DNA of 35,077 nucleotides from Candidatus Micrarchaeaceae archaeon (GCA_027310755.1 DAIDAE010000009.1:1-35077); one strand, 5' to 3'; positions 1 to 7,830 are shown, counted from the first letter of the stretch. The notes: a model not told the origin generated them from the sequence alone. Program-made: numbers and translations.

Positions 1-32
1 GGGTTTTAAGATTCTCGTTCCTAGGGTTTAGT

Positions 33-233
33 ATGGTTAAGCCAAAGGCGAAAAAAGAAAGGTATGCAATAGGGAACATTGGATTAATTGTAGCAATAAT
101 ATTAGCCCTATTAATTACCATACCAAACTTAAGAAATGGTTTAGCGTACGCTGCCGGTGTATTTATTGGCACTTTTATTGTATTTTCGCTTATAATTTAT
201 TGTTTAGGTTGGATTTGGTGGAAAATAAAGTAA
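33..233 (+). CDS. Small two-helix membrane protein, unknown function
   Basis: This 66-residue protein opens with a lysine-rich stretch (about residues 3-10) and then has two hydrophobic segments, roughly 14-30 and 38-60, ending in Trp-Trp-Lys-Ile-Lys. That pattern fits a small integral membrane protein with two helices. I do not recognise a family. The ATG lies close to the window edge, so its promoter cannot be judged, and there is no convincing ribosome site. Its stop codon abuts the stop codon of the convergent polX gene with no gap. Composition and two clean helices argue for a real gene, but small size limits confidence. Confidence 0.55.
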   Translation: MVKPKAKKERYAIGNIGLIVAIILALLITIPNLRNGLAYAAGVFIGTFIVFSLIIYCLGWIWWKIK

Positions 234-1970
234 TTATCCATCCAACCACTTCTCCAACTTTCCCAAGTTCATCGTATTAATTACTCTCTCCTTCTCCACC
301 CATCCTCTCCTCGCAGTCCCAACGCCATATCTCATGAGTGAGTATTCCAGCGTCCTATGACTATCCGTATCAATAGCAAACATGACCTTGTACTTCGACA
401 CCAGCATGATATTTGTATCACTCAAGTCCAGCCTCTGATTCGAGTTTATCTCCAATGCAACGTTATTCCTCTCCGCAGCCTCAGCAACCTTCTCTAAGTC
501 TATCTTGAAAGGCTCCCTGACTCCAACTATCCTTCCGGTTGGGTGTGCAAGCACATTCACTAGTCCTGAATCCAATGCCTTGATCACTCTCTCTGTCATC
601 TGCTTCTCATCCATCTTGGTGTTCTGGTGCACAGAACCAACAACGCAGTCCATCTGCTCCAAGGTCTTCTTGGTCAAATCCAGACTTCCATCTTTCAATA
701 TGTCGCACTCCGCTCCCTTCAGCACCCTGAACTTCTTCCCCTCATTCTCAAGCTTCTCATTCAACTTATCCACTTTCTTCAATATCCCCTCAAAGGCCTT
801 GTCATCTTTGCCTCTTGCAACTGGCTCAGACTTAGTATGATCTGTATTGTTTATGTACTCCCAGCCAAGCTTCATCGCGGCCTCTGCCATCTCCTCCAAT
901 GTGTTGGCTCCATCACTCTCCTTTGTATGCGTATGAAGATCTCCCTTGATGTCATCCAATTCAACAAGCCTTGGTATCTTGTGCTGCTGCGCAAGCTTTA
1001 CTTCTCCTCTTGCCTCCCTCATCTCAGGAGGCATCCACTGTATTCCAAGTTTTTCGTAAATGTGCTCTTCTTCTATCCCACCTACATTCTTCCCTTTCTT
1101 GTCCAATAATCCGTATTCGTTGAGCTTATATCCCTTGTCTATGGCTATCTGCCTCACTTCTATGTTATGATCACGGCTTCCTGTGAAATACTGCACAGCG
1201 GCGCCGAAGCTCTCGGGCTTCAATACCCTTATGTCGCAATTGAGCCCCATCTTCAGCCTTACCGCGCTCCTTGTTGGCCCTTTTGCTATGACTTTCTCCA
1301 CTTCAGGAAGCTTTGTGAAGAAGTCCATTACCTCCTCCTGCTTCTTTGATATCACAAGTATGTCAATATCGCCTATAGTCTCACGCATCCTCCGGGCAGA
1401 GCCAGCCACAAGCGCCTTTTCCACAAGACCCGACTTCCTCAGCTTGGCTATCAGGTCTTCGGCAGCAGGCAGGCCTACGCTGATTATGACCCTATCACTG
1501 CCCGATGCCAGGAATGCTAACCCTTGTTGCAATACCTCCTCGCTCTTCTCTCCAAAACCTTCCAATTTGGCTATCCTGTGCTGCTCTATAGCCTTCTTGA
1601 GGTCATCCACGTTCCTCACCCCAAGCTTCTTGTATAATATAACAGCCCTTTTGGCCCCCAATCCTTGTATTGAGGTAAGCGCCCCTATGTCTATTGGGTA
1701 CTTCTTCTTGAGCGAATCGTACTTCTTCGTCTTTCCTGTCTTGAGATATTCCTCTATGAATGCCGCTATGCTCTTGCCAACACCGGGAAGCTCCATCAAT
1801 GCAGCAAGACCCCCCTTCCTGTAGACCTCTTCTATCGGTTCCTGTAAAGTGGCTATGGTTAATGCTGCCTTCTTGTAGGCCCTGGTCTCGAACCTGGCAG
1901 TGGGAAAATCCTCTACGCTTATGAGTTCTGATATCTCATCGAGCATCTCCGCAATGCGCTTGTTTTCCAC
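234..1970 (-). CDS. polX: DNA polymerase X family protein with PHP domain (PolX)
   Basis: This 578-residue protein has the family's usual length and architecture. Helix-hairpin-helix segments (LPGVGKS near 61 and IQGLGAK near 101) precede a nucleotidyltransferase domain with GSARRMRE and the acidic pair GDIDI (D201, D203) plus a third acid near D246. A C-terminal PHP phosphoesterase domain starts near 344 with DLHTHTKESDG and continues with TDH, GAECDI, GSVHQN, AHPTGR and DTDSH, so the metal ligands look intact. Known PolX enzymes fill short gaps in base-excision repair, and the PHP domain gives nuclease or phosphatase activity. A TATA-like element about 25 bases upstream of the ATG suggests a leaderless transcript. 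Confidence 0.95.
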   Translation of the reverse strand: MENKRIAEMLDEISELISVEDFPTARFETRAYKKAALTIATLQEPIEEVYRKGGLAALMELPGVGKSIAAFIEEYLKTGKTKKYDSLKKKYPIDIGALTSIQGLGAKRAVILYKKLGVRNVDDLKKAIEQHRIAKLEGFGEKSEEVLQQGLAFLASGSDRVIISVGLPAAEDLIAKLRKSGLVEKALVAGSARRMRETIGDIDILVISKKQEEVMDFFTKLPEVEKVIAKGPTRSAVRLKMGLNCDIRVLKPESFGAAVQYFTGSRDHNIEVRQIAIDKGYKLNEYGLLDKKGKNVGGIEEEHIYEKLGIQWMPPEMREARGEVKLAQQHKIPRLVELDDIKGDLHTHTKESDGANTLEEMAEAAMKLGWEYINNTDHTKSEPVARGKDDKAFEGILKKVDKLNEKLENEGKKFRVLKGAECDILKDGSLDLTKKTLEQMDCVVGSVHQNTKMDEKQMTERVIKALDSGLVNVLAHPTGRIVGVREPFKIDLEKVAEAAERNNVALEINSNQRLDLSDTNIMLVSKYKVMFAIDTDSHRTLEYSLMRYGVGTARRGWVEKERVINTMNLGKLEKWLDG

Positions 1971-1989
1971 AGTAGAGTTTGGAAATAAG

Positions 1990-2000
1990 GTATTTTATAC
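1990..2000 (-). promoter_or_regulatory. TATA box of polX
   Basis: Read on the minus strand this is GTATAAAATA, a good archaeal TATA box. Its centre is about 25 bases from the polX ATG, so transcription probably begins at or next to the start codon, giving a leaderless mRNA. No ribosome site lies between the two, which agrees. Confidence 0.6.
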
Positions 2001-2029
2001 TTTGGAGCGGTGATAGGGCTTTGTGCTCG

Positions 2030-2056
2030 GCCAAAAACCCAACCGGCTTTGCCGGC
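2030..2056 (-). terminator. Hairpin plus T-run after the Lrp-type gene
   Basis: On the minus strand a 6-bp stem (GCCGGC and GCCGGT around a 3-base loop, 2042-2056) is followed by TTGGGTTTTTGG. It lies about 30 bases past the stop codon of the Lrp-type regulator and before the polX promoter, the right place to separate the two transcripts. Confidence 0.5.
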
Positions 2057-2085
2057 TCTGTTCGTGCATGTTCTCAATGGGCTTA

Positions 2086-3084
2086 TTATTCCCATTTCAC
2101 AACGTTATAATTCTCCATTATGTCAAGGTTTCTAAATGGAAGGCAGCCCTTGAGAGGCCTGATTATTCTGGCGTGCCTTTCCTCGTAGCCCTCGTTCCTG
2201 TATATATTTTTACGCTTATCTACCGTGTTTTCCAGCGCTTCTTTTTCAGTATCGAACAGCGCGATGGTAAAATTCCCAAAGCTGCCGCTCAACGGTATAG
2301 ACATCTGGAAGGTATTCAATACTGGAAGCTGCTCATCTATGCTCAATGTTATTTTCCTTTCCAAATTCGCCTTTTCCTCAAACTTCTCCGTGTAAGAGGT
2401 CCAATTCTCAAAAAATCCTATAGTGTATGGCTTGGGCGGTTTTTGCACGGCGATCGTGAATCTCTTTATGATGCCGCTTTTAACCAATGTGAACAGCTTG
2501 TATCGGATTGTGCTCTCGCCAGATTTCATGCGTTTTGCGAGTTCACTGTAGCTGAGACGCGAGTTTTCGTTCAGCAACTGCAAAAGCAATTTATCATCGC
2601 TATCGAGCTTTATTTTGGATTCCTCGATGGTTATGTTGTCAAAGGTAAGGTATCCAAAGCTGAAATATGGCAGGTCTGAGGATTTTACTAGCACATTATA
2701 GCTGGAGAGCTTCTGTGTCAGCACAAATTCCCAAAGAACGTATTTGACCGGATCGCTCGCCGCCGCGAAAACTATCAAATCGAATTGCCCCTGCGTCAAA
2801 TAAGCCGATATTACCTCCTTTTGGTCTTTTAAAACAGACTCCAGCCATTTGATATCGGGCTTGTCCTTAAATTTTATCATGAGGATGTGATTTTGAAAGA
2901 GCCCCAGTTTGATCGGATCTATTTCCAGGGTGAATTTGATGTCGAGTTTCTCCTTTAGCTTGTTCATTGTCTTGCTAATTGTCACGTGCGAGCATTTTGC
3001 CTTCTTTGCTATAGTCGAAAGGCTAACCCTGGCGTTATTGCTGAGCTCCCTGAGTATTATCTTCTCCCTTACGCTGAAGTACAC
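2086..3084 (-). CDS. Tandem Lrp/AsnC-like transcriptional regulator
   Basis: The 332-residue protein carries two winged-helix DNA-binding segments. The first (about 7-45) contains LSTIAKKAKCSHVTISKTMNKL and the second (about 163-205) contains YSELAKRMKSGESTIRYKL. Each is followed by a beta-rich stretch of the sort seen in Lrp-type effector domains (about 60-145 and 215-310). Ordinary Lrp/AsnC proteins are near 150 residues with one such unit, so this looks like an internal duplication. The start is GTG, and a TATA-like AAAAGTA about 25 bases upstream suggests a leaderless message. It is divergent from a DMT-family transporter, which it may control. Confidence 0.8.
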   Translation of the reverse strand: MYFSVREKIILRELSNNARVSLSTIAKKAKCSHVTISKTMNKLKEKLDIKFTLEIDPIKLGLFQNHILMIKFKDKPDIKWLESVLKDQKEVISAYLTQGQFDLIVFAAASDPVKYVLWEFVLTQKLSSYNVLVKSSDLPYFSFGYLTFDNITIEESKIKLDSDDKLLLQLLNENSRLSYSELAKRMKSGESTIRYKLFTLVKSGIIKRFTIAVQKPPKPYTIGFFENWTSYTEKFEEKANLERKITLSIDEQLPVLNTFQMSIPLSGSFGNFTIALFDTEKEALENTVDKRKNIYRNEGYEERHARIIRPLKGCLPFRNLDIMENYNVVKWE

Positions 3085-3160
3085 AAATATGCATGGAAAG
3101 CAATACTTTTAAGCTTATATTTCCGCAAAAAAAGACAAATAAATTTGAATAAATAAGAAT

Positions 3161-3172
3161 GGCTTAATAGCC
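3161..3172. promoter_or_regulatory. Inverted repeat between regulator and transporter, possible operator
   Basis: GGCT and AGCC arms around a 4-base spacer sit in the roughly 110-bp gap between the divergent Lrp-type regulator and the transporter, about 25 bases before the transporter ATG. TATA-like sequences (TTAATA, ATAAAAA) overlap or adjoin it. Position and symmetry fit an operator for the neighbouring regulator, but the repeat is short. Confidence 0.3.
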
Positions 3173-3196
3173 ACCATAAAAAGCACCTTTGGTATA

Positions 3197-4447
3197 ATGA
3201 AGATGATGTACAAGGGTTTCGCAGCCCTGGCAATCGTTGTAATATATTCGTCACTCGTAACTATAGCGTTGCAAGTCGGCGGTGCCAGTATCGGCGTTGT
3301 GCCTCTTTTGCTGTATTCTTCGATTTTAGGGACCGCAACGATGCTAGTGCTTTCATACCTTCAGGATAGGGGGAAGGGCTTCCTGATGCTGCTCGGGGAC
3401 AAAAAGGGCCTCCTTATACTATCCATAACGGGCGTATTCGCGTTTGCCATATCAACCCTTTTATTTACCTGGGGGACCCTTGGAACCACGCCCAGCGTCA
3501 GTGCAATCGTCTATAGAACATACCCGTTAATCATTGCGCTGCTCACGCCAATTGTTCTTAGGCAGAAAGTGAGCCGAAGGCAGCTTTTATCCCTTATTGT
3601 AGGATTTGCCAGCGTCGGGGTAATCATATCCAACGGTAGCCTTACCACGATAAACTTTTCGGAATTGCCCTATATCGGGCTGGTCTTGATGGCGGCGCTC
3701 GTTGTCGCGCTTACGACCCTTGTGATAAAGAGATACAATGCAAGCACCACGGGTTTTGTCTTGCTGGCGAATCTGGCATCAACCGCATTCGCTTTGATGG
3801 TAATGTTAGTTTTTCATATCGCCGTTCCGGTCAACCTTTCGGTACCTTCAATGTTGGCGATATTGATAGTGGGAGGATTCGATCTTGGGATAGGCAGCTT
3901 GTTTTTCTATTATTCGTACAAGGTTTTTAGCACATCGTTGGTCGGACTGGCGACCCTTGCAATCCCGTTCCTGACCATGGGCCTGTCCTTTGCATTGTTG
4001 GGAATGCAGATGCAGCCCTATTACTTTATCGCCGCTGGGCTGCTTACGGTAGGCCTGTTCATACAGGGAAGGGAAATGCTGAAGGCACCCGAGTGGCTGA
4101 AGAAGGAGGATCCGGTAGGGAATTATTTACAGATATTTGACGTAACCAGCGCATTCCTCAACACAAAGGCCGATGCGATACACGACACGGTGAGAGGGAA
4201 CGGCAGGGTGCTGGCCGTAAAGATGAAAAACGGAGAATACGAAACAATAAGGTCCATTATACATAACGACGCCTCCCTGCTTGAAAAGAAGTTTTTTGTA
4301 TATACAAACTCGGCAAGAGAATTGGTAAGCGAGGAGGAAAACAATTTTATATCGGAAATATTGGGCGTCCAAGAGGATGAGATAGCTTTAATGTGTGCCG
4401 GCGATCCAGACCTGGGTGAGAAGTTCCTGAGCAAACTGTCCTGGTGA
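3197..4447 (+). CDS. DMT superfamily (EamA-like) transporter with C-terminal soluble domain
   Basis: About 300 N-terminal residues form ten hydrophobic segments with short charged loops, the usual layout of two five-helix EamA units. Proteins of this superfamily export or import small metabolites such as amino acids; the substrate cannot be told here. Unusually, about 110 further residues follow the last helix (from about 305), mixed charged and hydrophobic, containing TSAFLNTKADAIHDTV and ending EKFLSKLSW. Typical EamA proteins stop near 300 residues, so this is a fused cytoplasmic domain of unknown role. The start could be any of three nearby ATGs (3197, 3203, 3206). It is divergent from an Lrp-type regulator, hinting at amino-acid-linked control. 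Confidence 0.82.
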   Translation: MKMMYKGFAALAIVVIYSSLVTIALQVGGASIGVVPLLLYSSILGTATMLVLSYLQDRGKGFLMLLGDKKGLLILSITGVFAFAISTLLFTWGTLGTTPSVSAIVYRTYPLIIALLTPIVLRQKVSRRQLLSLIVGFASVGVIISNGSLTTINFSELPYIGLVLMAALVVALTTLVIKRYNASTTGFVLLANLASTAFALMVMLVFHIAVPVNLSVPSMLAILIVGGFDLGIGSLFFYYSYKVFSTSLVGLATLAIPFLTMGLSFALLGMQMQPYYFIAAGLLTVGLFIQGREMLKAPEWLKKEDPVGNYLQIFDVTSAFLNTKADAIHDTVRGNGRVLAVKMKNGEYETIRSIIHNDASLLEKKFFVYTNSARELVSEEENNFISEILGVQEDEIALMCAGDPDLGEKFLSKLSW

Positions 4448-4499
4448 CAGGTTGGAAAATTCACTATCGGTGGGGGCACCCTTGAGCGGCGGATTATAC

Positions 4500-4520
4500 A
4501 GGTTGCAGTAACCTATTTTA
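4500..4520 (+). terminator. Possible terminator after the DMT transporter
   Basis: AGGTT and AACCT arms around a 5-base loop are followed by ATTTTA, 50 bases past the transporter stop and before the next gene's ribosome site. The stem is only 5 bp, so this is weak. Confidence 0.3.
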
Positions 4521-4554
4521 CCCTTTCGAGAGATACATATGTGGTGGGGGACGC

Positions 4555-5139
4555 ATGGACGGCGCGGACAAGGCCCTGGAGCGTGAACATCGGCTTAATC
4601 AGCTCTATCTTGGGATAATATCCAGGTACAAGGAGTACATAGAGGAGATGGAGCACATATCGATAGCCGAACTACCATCTCTGGTAACGCCAAGGAAGGA
4701 ACTGATCGTGAAGAAAGCCGAAGAAATAAAGAATACATTCGGGAACTACGGCTTTGACAGCCACTTCTATGAGGCAAGCATAAACGCCTTCGCGTTCGTG
4801 CGCGATCACATACTCGAGACCACTATGCCGGTCCAGTTCTGGCTTGCTGCAGAAGATACCCTCAAGTTCGGGATAGGTGATGTCATAGACAGGAACATAC
4901 TGCTCTGCAGCCTGCTCAGCGCGCTCGGCAACCCCTCGGCGAAGGTGCTCGTATCGATAAAGGAGGATATCAGGAGGGTGCTAACTTACTATGAATTGAA
5001 CAAGCACGCGTACATACTTGACTTTAACTCCGGATTCCACAGGTTCGAAAGCAAGGAGCTCCTGATCAAGTCATTGAGCCTGGACGGCGAAAGCACCGCC
5101 TATGAGTTCAACGAAAGCCTGTATAATGAAATTGCCTGA
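4555..5139 (+). CDS. Transglutaminase-like fold protein lacking the catalytic cysteine
   Basis: The 194-residue protein has no signal peptide or membrane segment. Residues about 92-133 (from MPVQFWLAAEDTLKFG to AKVLVS) follow the order of transglutaminase-like domains, in which a W-x-x-A-x-x-T-L segment leads into G-x-G-D-C-x-D and then a hydrophobic LL-x-SLL-x-ALG helix. Here the position of the nucleophile is valine (GDVIDRN, V110). A later HAYILDFNSG (H151, D157) could hold the His-Asp pair. If the assignment is right, it is an inactive binding version. A purine-rich GGTGGGGGA about 5 bases before the ATG supports this start. The family call is inference from pattern, so other folds remain possible. 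Confidence 0.6.
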   Translation: MDGADKALEREHRLNQLYLGIISRYKEYIEEMEHISIAELPSLVTPRKELIVKKAEEIKNTFGNYGFDSHFYEASINAFAFVRDHILETTMPVQFWLAAEDTLKFGIGDVIDRNILLCSLLSALGNPSAKVLVSIKEDIRRVLTYYELNKHAYILDFNSGFHRFESKELLIKSLSLDGESTAYEFNESLYNEIA

Positions 5140-5153
5140 CCGGCAAAATGATT

Positions 5154-5408
5154 TTAATCTTTGAACCCAAACTCATTCCTGAGATCGTAAAGAACCCTGA
5201 TCATGTCGCGCATATCTGGAGAGATTGTAAGGCTGCGGTAGTATTTGCCGTCTGCGCTTTGTTCCCAAGCTGCCCTCACGATACCGGAGTCGAAAAGGGA
5301 ATCTAAAGCGATTGAAAATACAAGCTGATCCAGGCCCTGCTCTCCGCATGCTTCGCTCAGGGAGTCAAAATTAGTCTTCAAGCCCATACTTTCCCTTTTA
5401 AATAACAT
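5154..5408 (-). CDS. Intact 84-residue C-terminal part of the frameshifted gene
   Basis: This is the only part of the broken gene with an ATG in its own frame. The sequence (LSEACGEQGLDQLVFSIALD, then SADGKYYRSLTISPDMRDM) is soluble, with helices followed by a small beta-containing end, and could resemble a winged-helix-like unit. There is no ribosome site before the first ATG. A purine stretch precedes a second ATG eight codons in, at 5384. The frame continues open for 70 codons upstream with convincing protein-like sequence, so translation from here alone is doubtful. I do not recognise the family. Confidence 0.4.
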   Translation of the reverse strand: MLFKRESMGLKTNFDSLSEACGEQGLDQLVFSIALDSLFDSGIVRAAWEQSADGKYYRSLTISPDMRDMIRVLYDLRNEFGFKD

Positions 5409-5709
5409 AATTTGGACTATGATTTCGCCATGGATACGGGAGGCTATTTCATCTGTTTCCTTTTTTCTGATATCCGCATACTGTTCAGCTACTTCCTCCC
5501 TAACGAGTTTTCGAAGCTCGCTCCTGCTGATTGTTATTGTATCGTTATCCTTTGCTGGCGCACCGGTTTCTACGATGGTATCACCTGGACCTTCTGAACG
5601 TCCTCCTTGCCTCCCTCTTCAAGCGCCTTGCCTTCTGCACGTGCCTGTATATCTTTCCAACCCTCCTTTTCGAATTTCTTACCGTCTTCTGCACCATTTG
5701 ATTACCCAT
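5154..5709 (-). pseudogene. Frameshifted gene downstream of hsp20 (about 186 codons if repaired)
   Basis: Protein-like sequence runs through three frames in one direction here. An ATG at 5709, 20 bases after the hsp20 stop, opens MGNQ. Sequence then continues best in a second frame (AEDGKKFEKEGWKDIQARAE to EDVQKVQ, ending at a TAG at 5570-5572). It resumes in a third frame (GDTIVETGAPAKDND, then SRSELRKLVREEVAEQYADI) that is open from 5618 to the stop at 5154 but has no ATG, GTG or TTG before 5408. One extra A in the AAA near 5697 and one extra G in the GG near 5580 would restore a single 186-residue reading frame. The result would be a soluble, charged, helical protein of no family I know. 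It is either a recent pseudogene or two homopolymer sequencing errors. Confidence 0.5.
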
Positions 5710-5728
5710 GAATTAGTCTTACTGATAA

Positions 5729-6220
5729 TTAGGAGAGATAAGCCTTATTAAATATTACTTCAAGGACGCCGTTGTTTAGCTGTGCGCTAGCCGTGTCGGG
5801 ATCGACCACCCTTGGAAGCACTATTGTCCTCCTGTACCTCTTTCCGTCCGCGCTCGCCTCTATTATCAGTTCGCTTTCGCTCGCCCTTATTGTCAGGTTT
5901 TCCCTCAATGTACCGGGCAGCTCCGCCAACACGGTGATCTTGTTGTCCCTGTCTATTACATCAATCAGGTGATCCCGGCCTGGTCCATGCTCCTTTGCGC
6001 CTGCATGGCTCAAGTTCCCAAACGTCTCAAATTTTGGCGAGCCATCCGGCCCGATAATGATATTGAAACCGTAAACCATGGGCCCTGCCAACACCTTTAT
6101 CGGGGCCTGCGCTGAAAAATCCTTTGACGCTTCCTGCAGGAATCTTGCGATGTGGTTGTTGATCCCCGTCTCTTTTGGTTTCGTATCGTTCTTGCGCACG
6201 CCGGTGCTCTTTTTACTCAT
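5729..6220 (-). CDS. hsp20: Small heat shock protein, Hsp20/alpha-crystallin family
   Basis: The 163-residue protein has an alpha-crystallin domain from about residue 85 (LIDVIDRDNKITVLAELPG, then ENLTIRASESELIIEA) to the end, where NNGVLEVIF is the typical closing strand of the domain. The N-terminal part is basic and then rich in Gly and Pro. Such proteins bind unfolding proteins as oligomers in the cytoplasm. The usual C-terminal I-x-I/V anchor that links subunits is absent, since the protein ends six residues after VIF. A TATA-like element lies near 6269-6281, and AGGG sits a few bases before the ATG. The frameshifted gene follows 20 bases downstream, probably in the same transcript. Confidence 0.9.
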   Translation of the reverse strand: MSKKSTGVRKNDTKPKETGINNHIARFLQEASKDFSAQAPIKVLAGPMVYGFNIIIGPDGSPKFETFGNLSHAGAKEHGPGRDHLIDVIDRDNKITVLAELPGTLRENLTIRASESELIIEASADGKRYRRTIVLPRVVDPDTASAQLNNGVLEVIFNKAYLS

Positions 6221-6268
6221 CGTTCAACCCTGAAGTCAATCTGGCCGTCCTAATCTATCTCTTCCAAA

Positions 6269-6281
6269 CAAATATAAACTT
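6269..6281 (-). promoter_or_regulatory. TATA box of hsp20
   Basis: On the minus strand AAGTTTATATTTG lies between the fen1 stop and hsp20. Its centre is about 55 bases from the hsp20 ATG, leaving a leader of about 30 bases that ends in a weak AGGGTTG ribosome site. Confidence 0.45.
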
Positions 6282-6316
6282 AGTGTAGAAGTTTCGGTTT
6301 TATTTTCCACAAAATT

Positions 6317-7366
6317 TCACACCCAATCGCCCATGCTCTTTTGCTTTGAGGACTTGGAAGATTCAAAAAGCTTCCCTGCGAACTTTGCCACCCTGTCCTC
6401 GCTGAATTCGTGCTCCCCGCACATGAATTTGATGAGCTTGCCCTGGTCGGGGCTTGTCCTTATGAGCTCACGCATCTCATCTCCCGTGAACTGTCTCACT
6501 TCGGGGTTGAGGAACAGATTCTCCACCTCCCTCGGATCCAATTCGAACTGCTCTCCTGCCCTTTCCCTTACAAATTTTTCGACATCGTCCAGGCTCTTTG
6601 CGCCTTTCGCTATCTTCAGAGCTGTCTTCGGGCCTATCCCTTTTATCCCTTTGTTGAAATCCGTGCCCAGCAATATGCCTATCCATATCATTTGCTTCTG
6701 GTTAAGCCCGAGCGTCCTTGACGTCTCCTCGAAGCTCATCAGCTCCGGCTCGACATTGATGTATATGTTTTTTCTTGGCAGTTTCCTCTTGCCGCTTAGT
6801 GTAAGGTTCCTTGCAACCAGCGGGGCGCCGAACAGCATTGTATCGTAATCCTGGCTTGCCACCGCGTATGCCAGTCCGTTTTTGCACATTATTGATGCCT
6901 GCGCCTCTCCCTCGCTGGGCGCCACAATATATGGGATGCCCATGTAGCCGAGCAGCGTCTTCGAGCTTGCCACTATCTCCTTTGTCATTCTCGTGCTTGC
7001 CTGCGCATGGCTCCTTGCCTCATCCATCTCTCCTTTGGCCACCGCCTCCTTCCATGCGGCGTGCGCCTCCTCCCTGCGCTTCATCCTCGCCTGTATGGTC
7101 TTCTGCTTCAGCATTGACGGTACCCCGTCAAATACATAGATCGGCTTTATCCCGTAGCCCATAAGCTCTATGTTCCTGTAGAATAATCCTGAAAGGTGGC
7201 TCGTCACGTTGCCATGCGAGTCGGCCAACGGCATCCCGTCGGGCCCCCTTATTATTGAAAGGAACTGGTAGAGCACGTTGTACGCATCCACGGCTATGAC
7301 CTTGTTTGTGAGCTCCTCTAGCGTTATCTTCCGCTTTGAAACAAGTGAGCTAAGATCGACTGCCAT
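6317..7366 (-). CDS. fen: Flap endonuclease 1
   Basis: At 349 residues this matches archaeal FEN1 in length and order. The N-terminal nuclease segment has VIAVDAYNVLYQ and YVFDGVPS. The internal nuclease segment has APSEGEAQA and SQDYDTMLFG, which supply the acidic metal-binding residues. A helix-hairpin-helix (IKGIGPKTALKIAKG) follows. The last eight residues, QKSMGDWV, fit the PCNA-binding box Q-x-x-h-x-x-a-a, although valine ends it in place of the usual Phe. The enzyme removes 5' flaps during Okazaki-fragment processing and long-patch repair. It starts 11 bases after the mbf1 stop, so the two are probably co-transcribed. Confidence 0.97.
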   Translation of the reverse strand: MAVDLSSLVSKRKITLEELTNKVIAVDAYNVLYQFLSIIRGPDGMPLADSHGNVTSHLSGLFYRNIELMGYGIKPIYVFDGVPSMLKQKTIQARMKRREEAHAAWKEAVAKGEMDEARSHAQASTRMTKEIVASSKTLLGYMGIPYIVAPSEGEAQASIMCKNGLAYAVASQDYDTMLFGAPLVARNLTLSGKRKLPRKNIYINVEPELMSFEETSRTLGLNQKQMIWIGILLGTDFNKGIKGIGPKTALKIAKGAKSLDDVEKFVRERAGEQFELDPREVENLFLNPEVRQFTGDEMRELIRTSPDQGKLIKFMCGEHEFSEDRVAKFAGKLFESSKSSKQKSMGDWV

Positions 7367-7377
7367 GACAACACTGG

Positions 7378-7830
7378 CTATTCGACGAAGTCTCCGAGGG
7401 TTGCGCCCTGCGACTTTCCTGCATTGAACTTCTTTTCGGGCTCCTTAGGGTCTTCGGTAATCTTTATCTTCAGTGCTTTCTCCAGCCTCTTCGTCAGCTC
7501 TATGGTGGGCATCGTCTTTCCCTCCTCAATCCTGAGAAGAAGATGCTCCTTCTCGTTAAGCATCTCCGCAAGCACCTTCAACGGGATCTTCATGCCCTCT
7601 CTTGCATTCCTAATCGCGCTTGCATAGTTATCGACCAGCAGCTTATCCTCCTCCCGCACCTTCTTGGGCCTATAGTGGGCGGTGCTCAGCCTCTGCGGCT
7701 GTGGCTCCAGTTCGGTCCTTACCACTTTTTTGCCCTTTGCACATGAGGCGCATGTCCTCAGCTCTACATTCTCGACATTTAGCACGTAGATGTCCTTTGT
7801 GGGCCTGCCACACAGTTCACATTCCTCCAC
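7378..7830 (-). CDS. mbf1: Multiprotein bridging factor 1 (zinc ribbon plus HTH)
   Basis: The protein starts with an N-terminal zinc ribbon (CELCGRPTKD, then TCASCAKG) and ends in a Cro/C1-type HTH (about residues 75-135: YASAIRNAREGMKIPLKVLA, then MPTIELTKRLEKALKI). This is the archaeal MBF1 layout; the family is linked to transcription and to translating ribosomes. The frame could begin at a GTG at 7860. I chose the GTG at 7830 because AGGGGTGA stands four bases before it, a TATA-like element at 7863-7874 would place the transcript start near 7842, and the family usually starts right before the first cysteine pair. It leads an mbf1-fen pair. Confidence 0.88.
   Translation of the reverse strand: MEECELCGRPTKDIYVLNVENVELRTCASCAKGKKVVRTELEPQPQRLSTAHYRPKKVREEDKLLVDNYASAIRNAREGMKIPLKVLAEMLNEKEHLLLRIEEGKTMPTIELTKRLEKALKIKITEDPKEPEKKFNAGKSQGATLGDFVE

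Noticed and set aside
2023-2679. 218-codon frame on the plus strand
   Set aside because: It is opposite the second half of the Lrp-type regulator and crosses its terminator; composition is aromatic and Cys/Arg biased like a shadow frame.
5581-5709. 42-residue very basic protein from the ATG at 5709
   Set aside because: It is possible, but the overlapping second frame reads as a better protein that joins to the open frame downstream, so the frameshifted-gene view is preferred.
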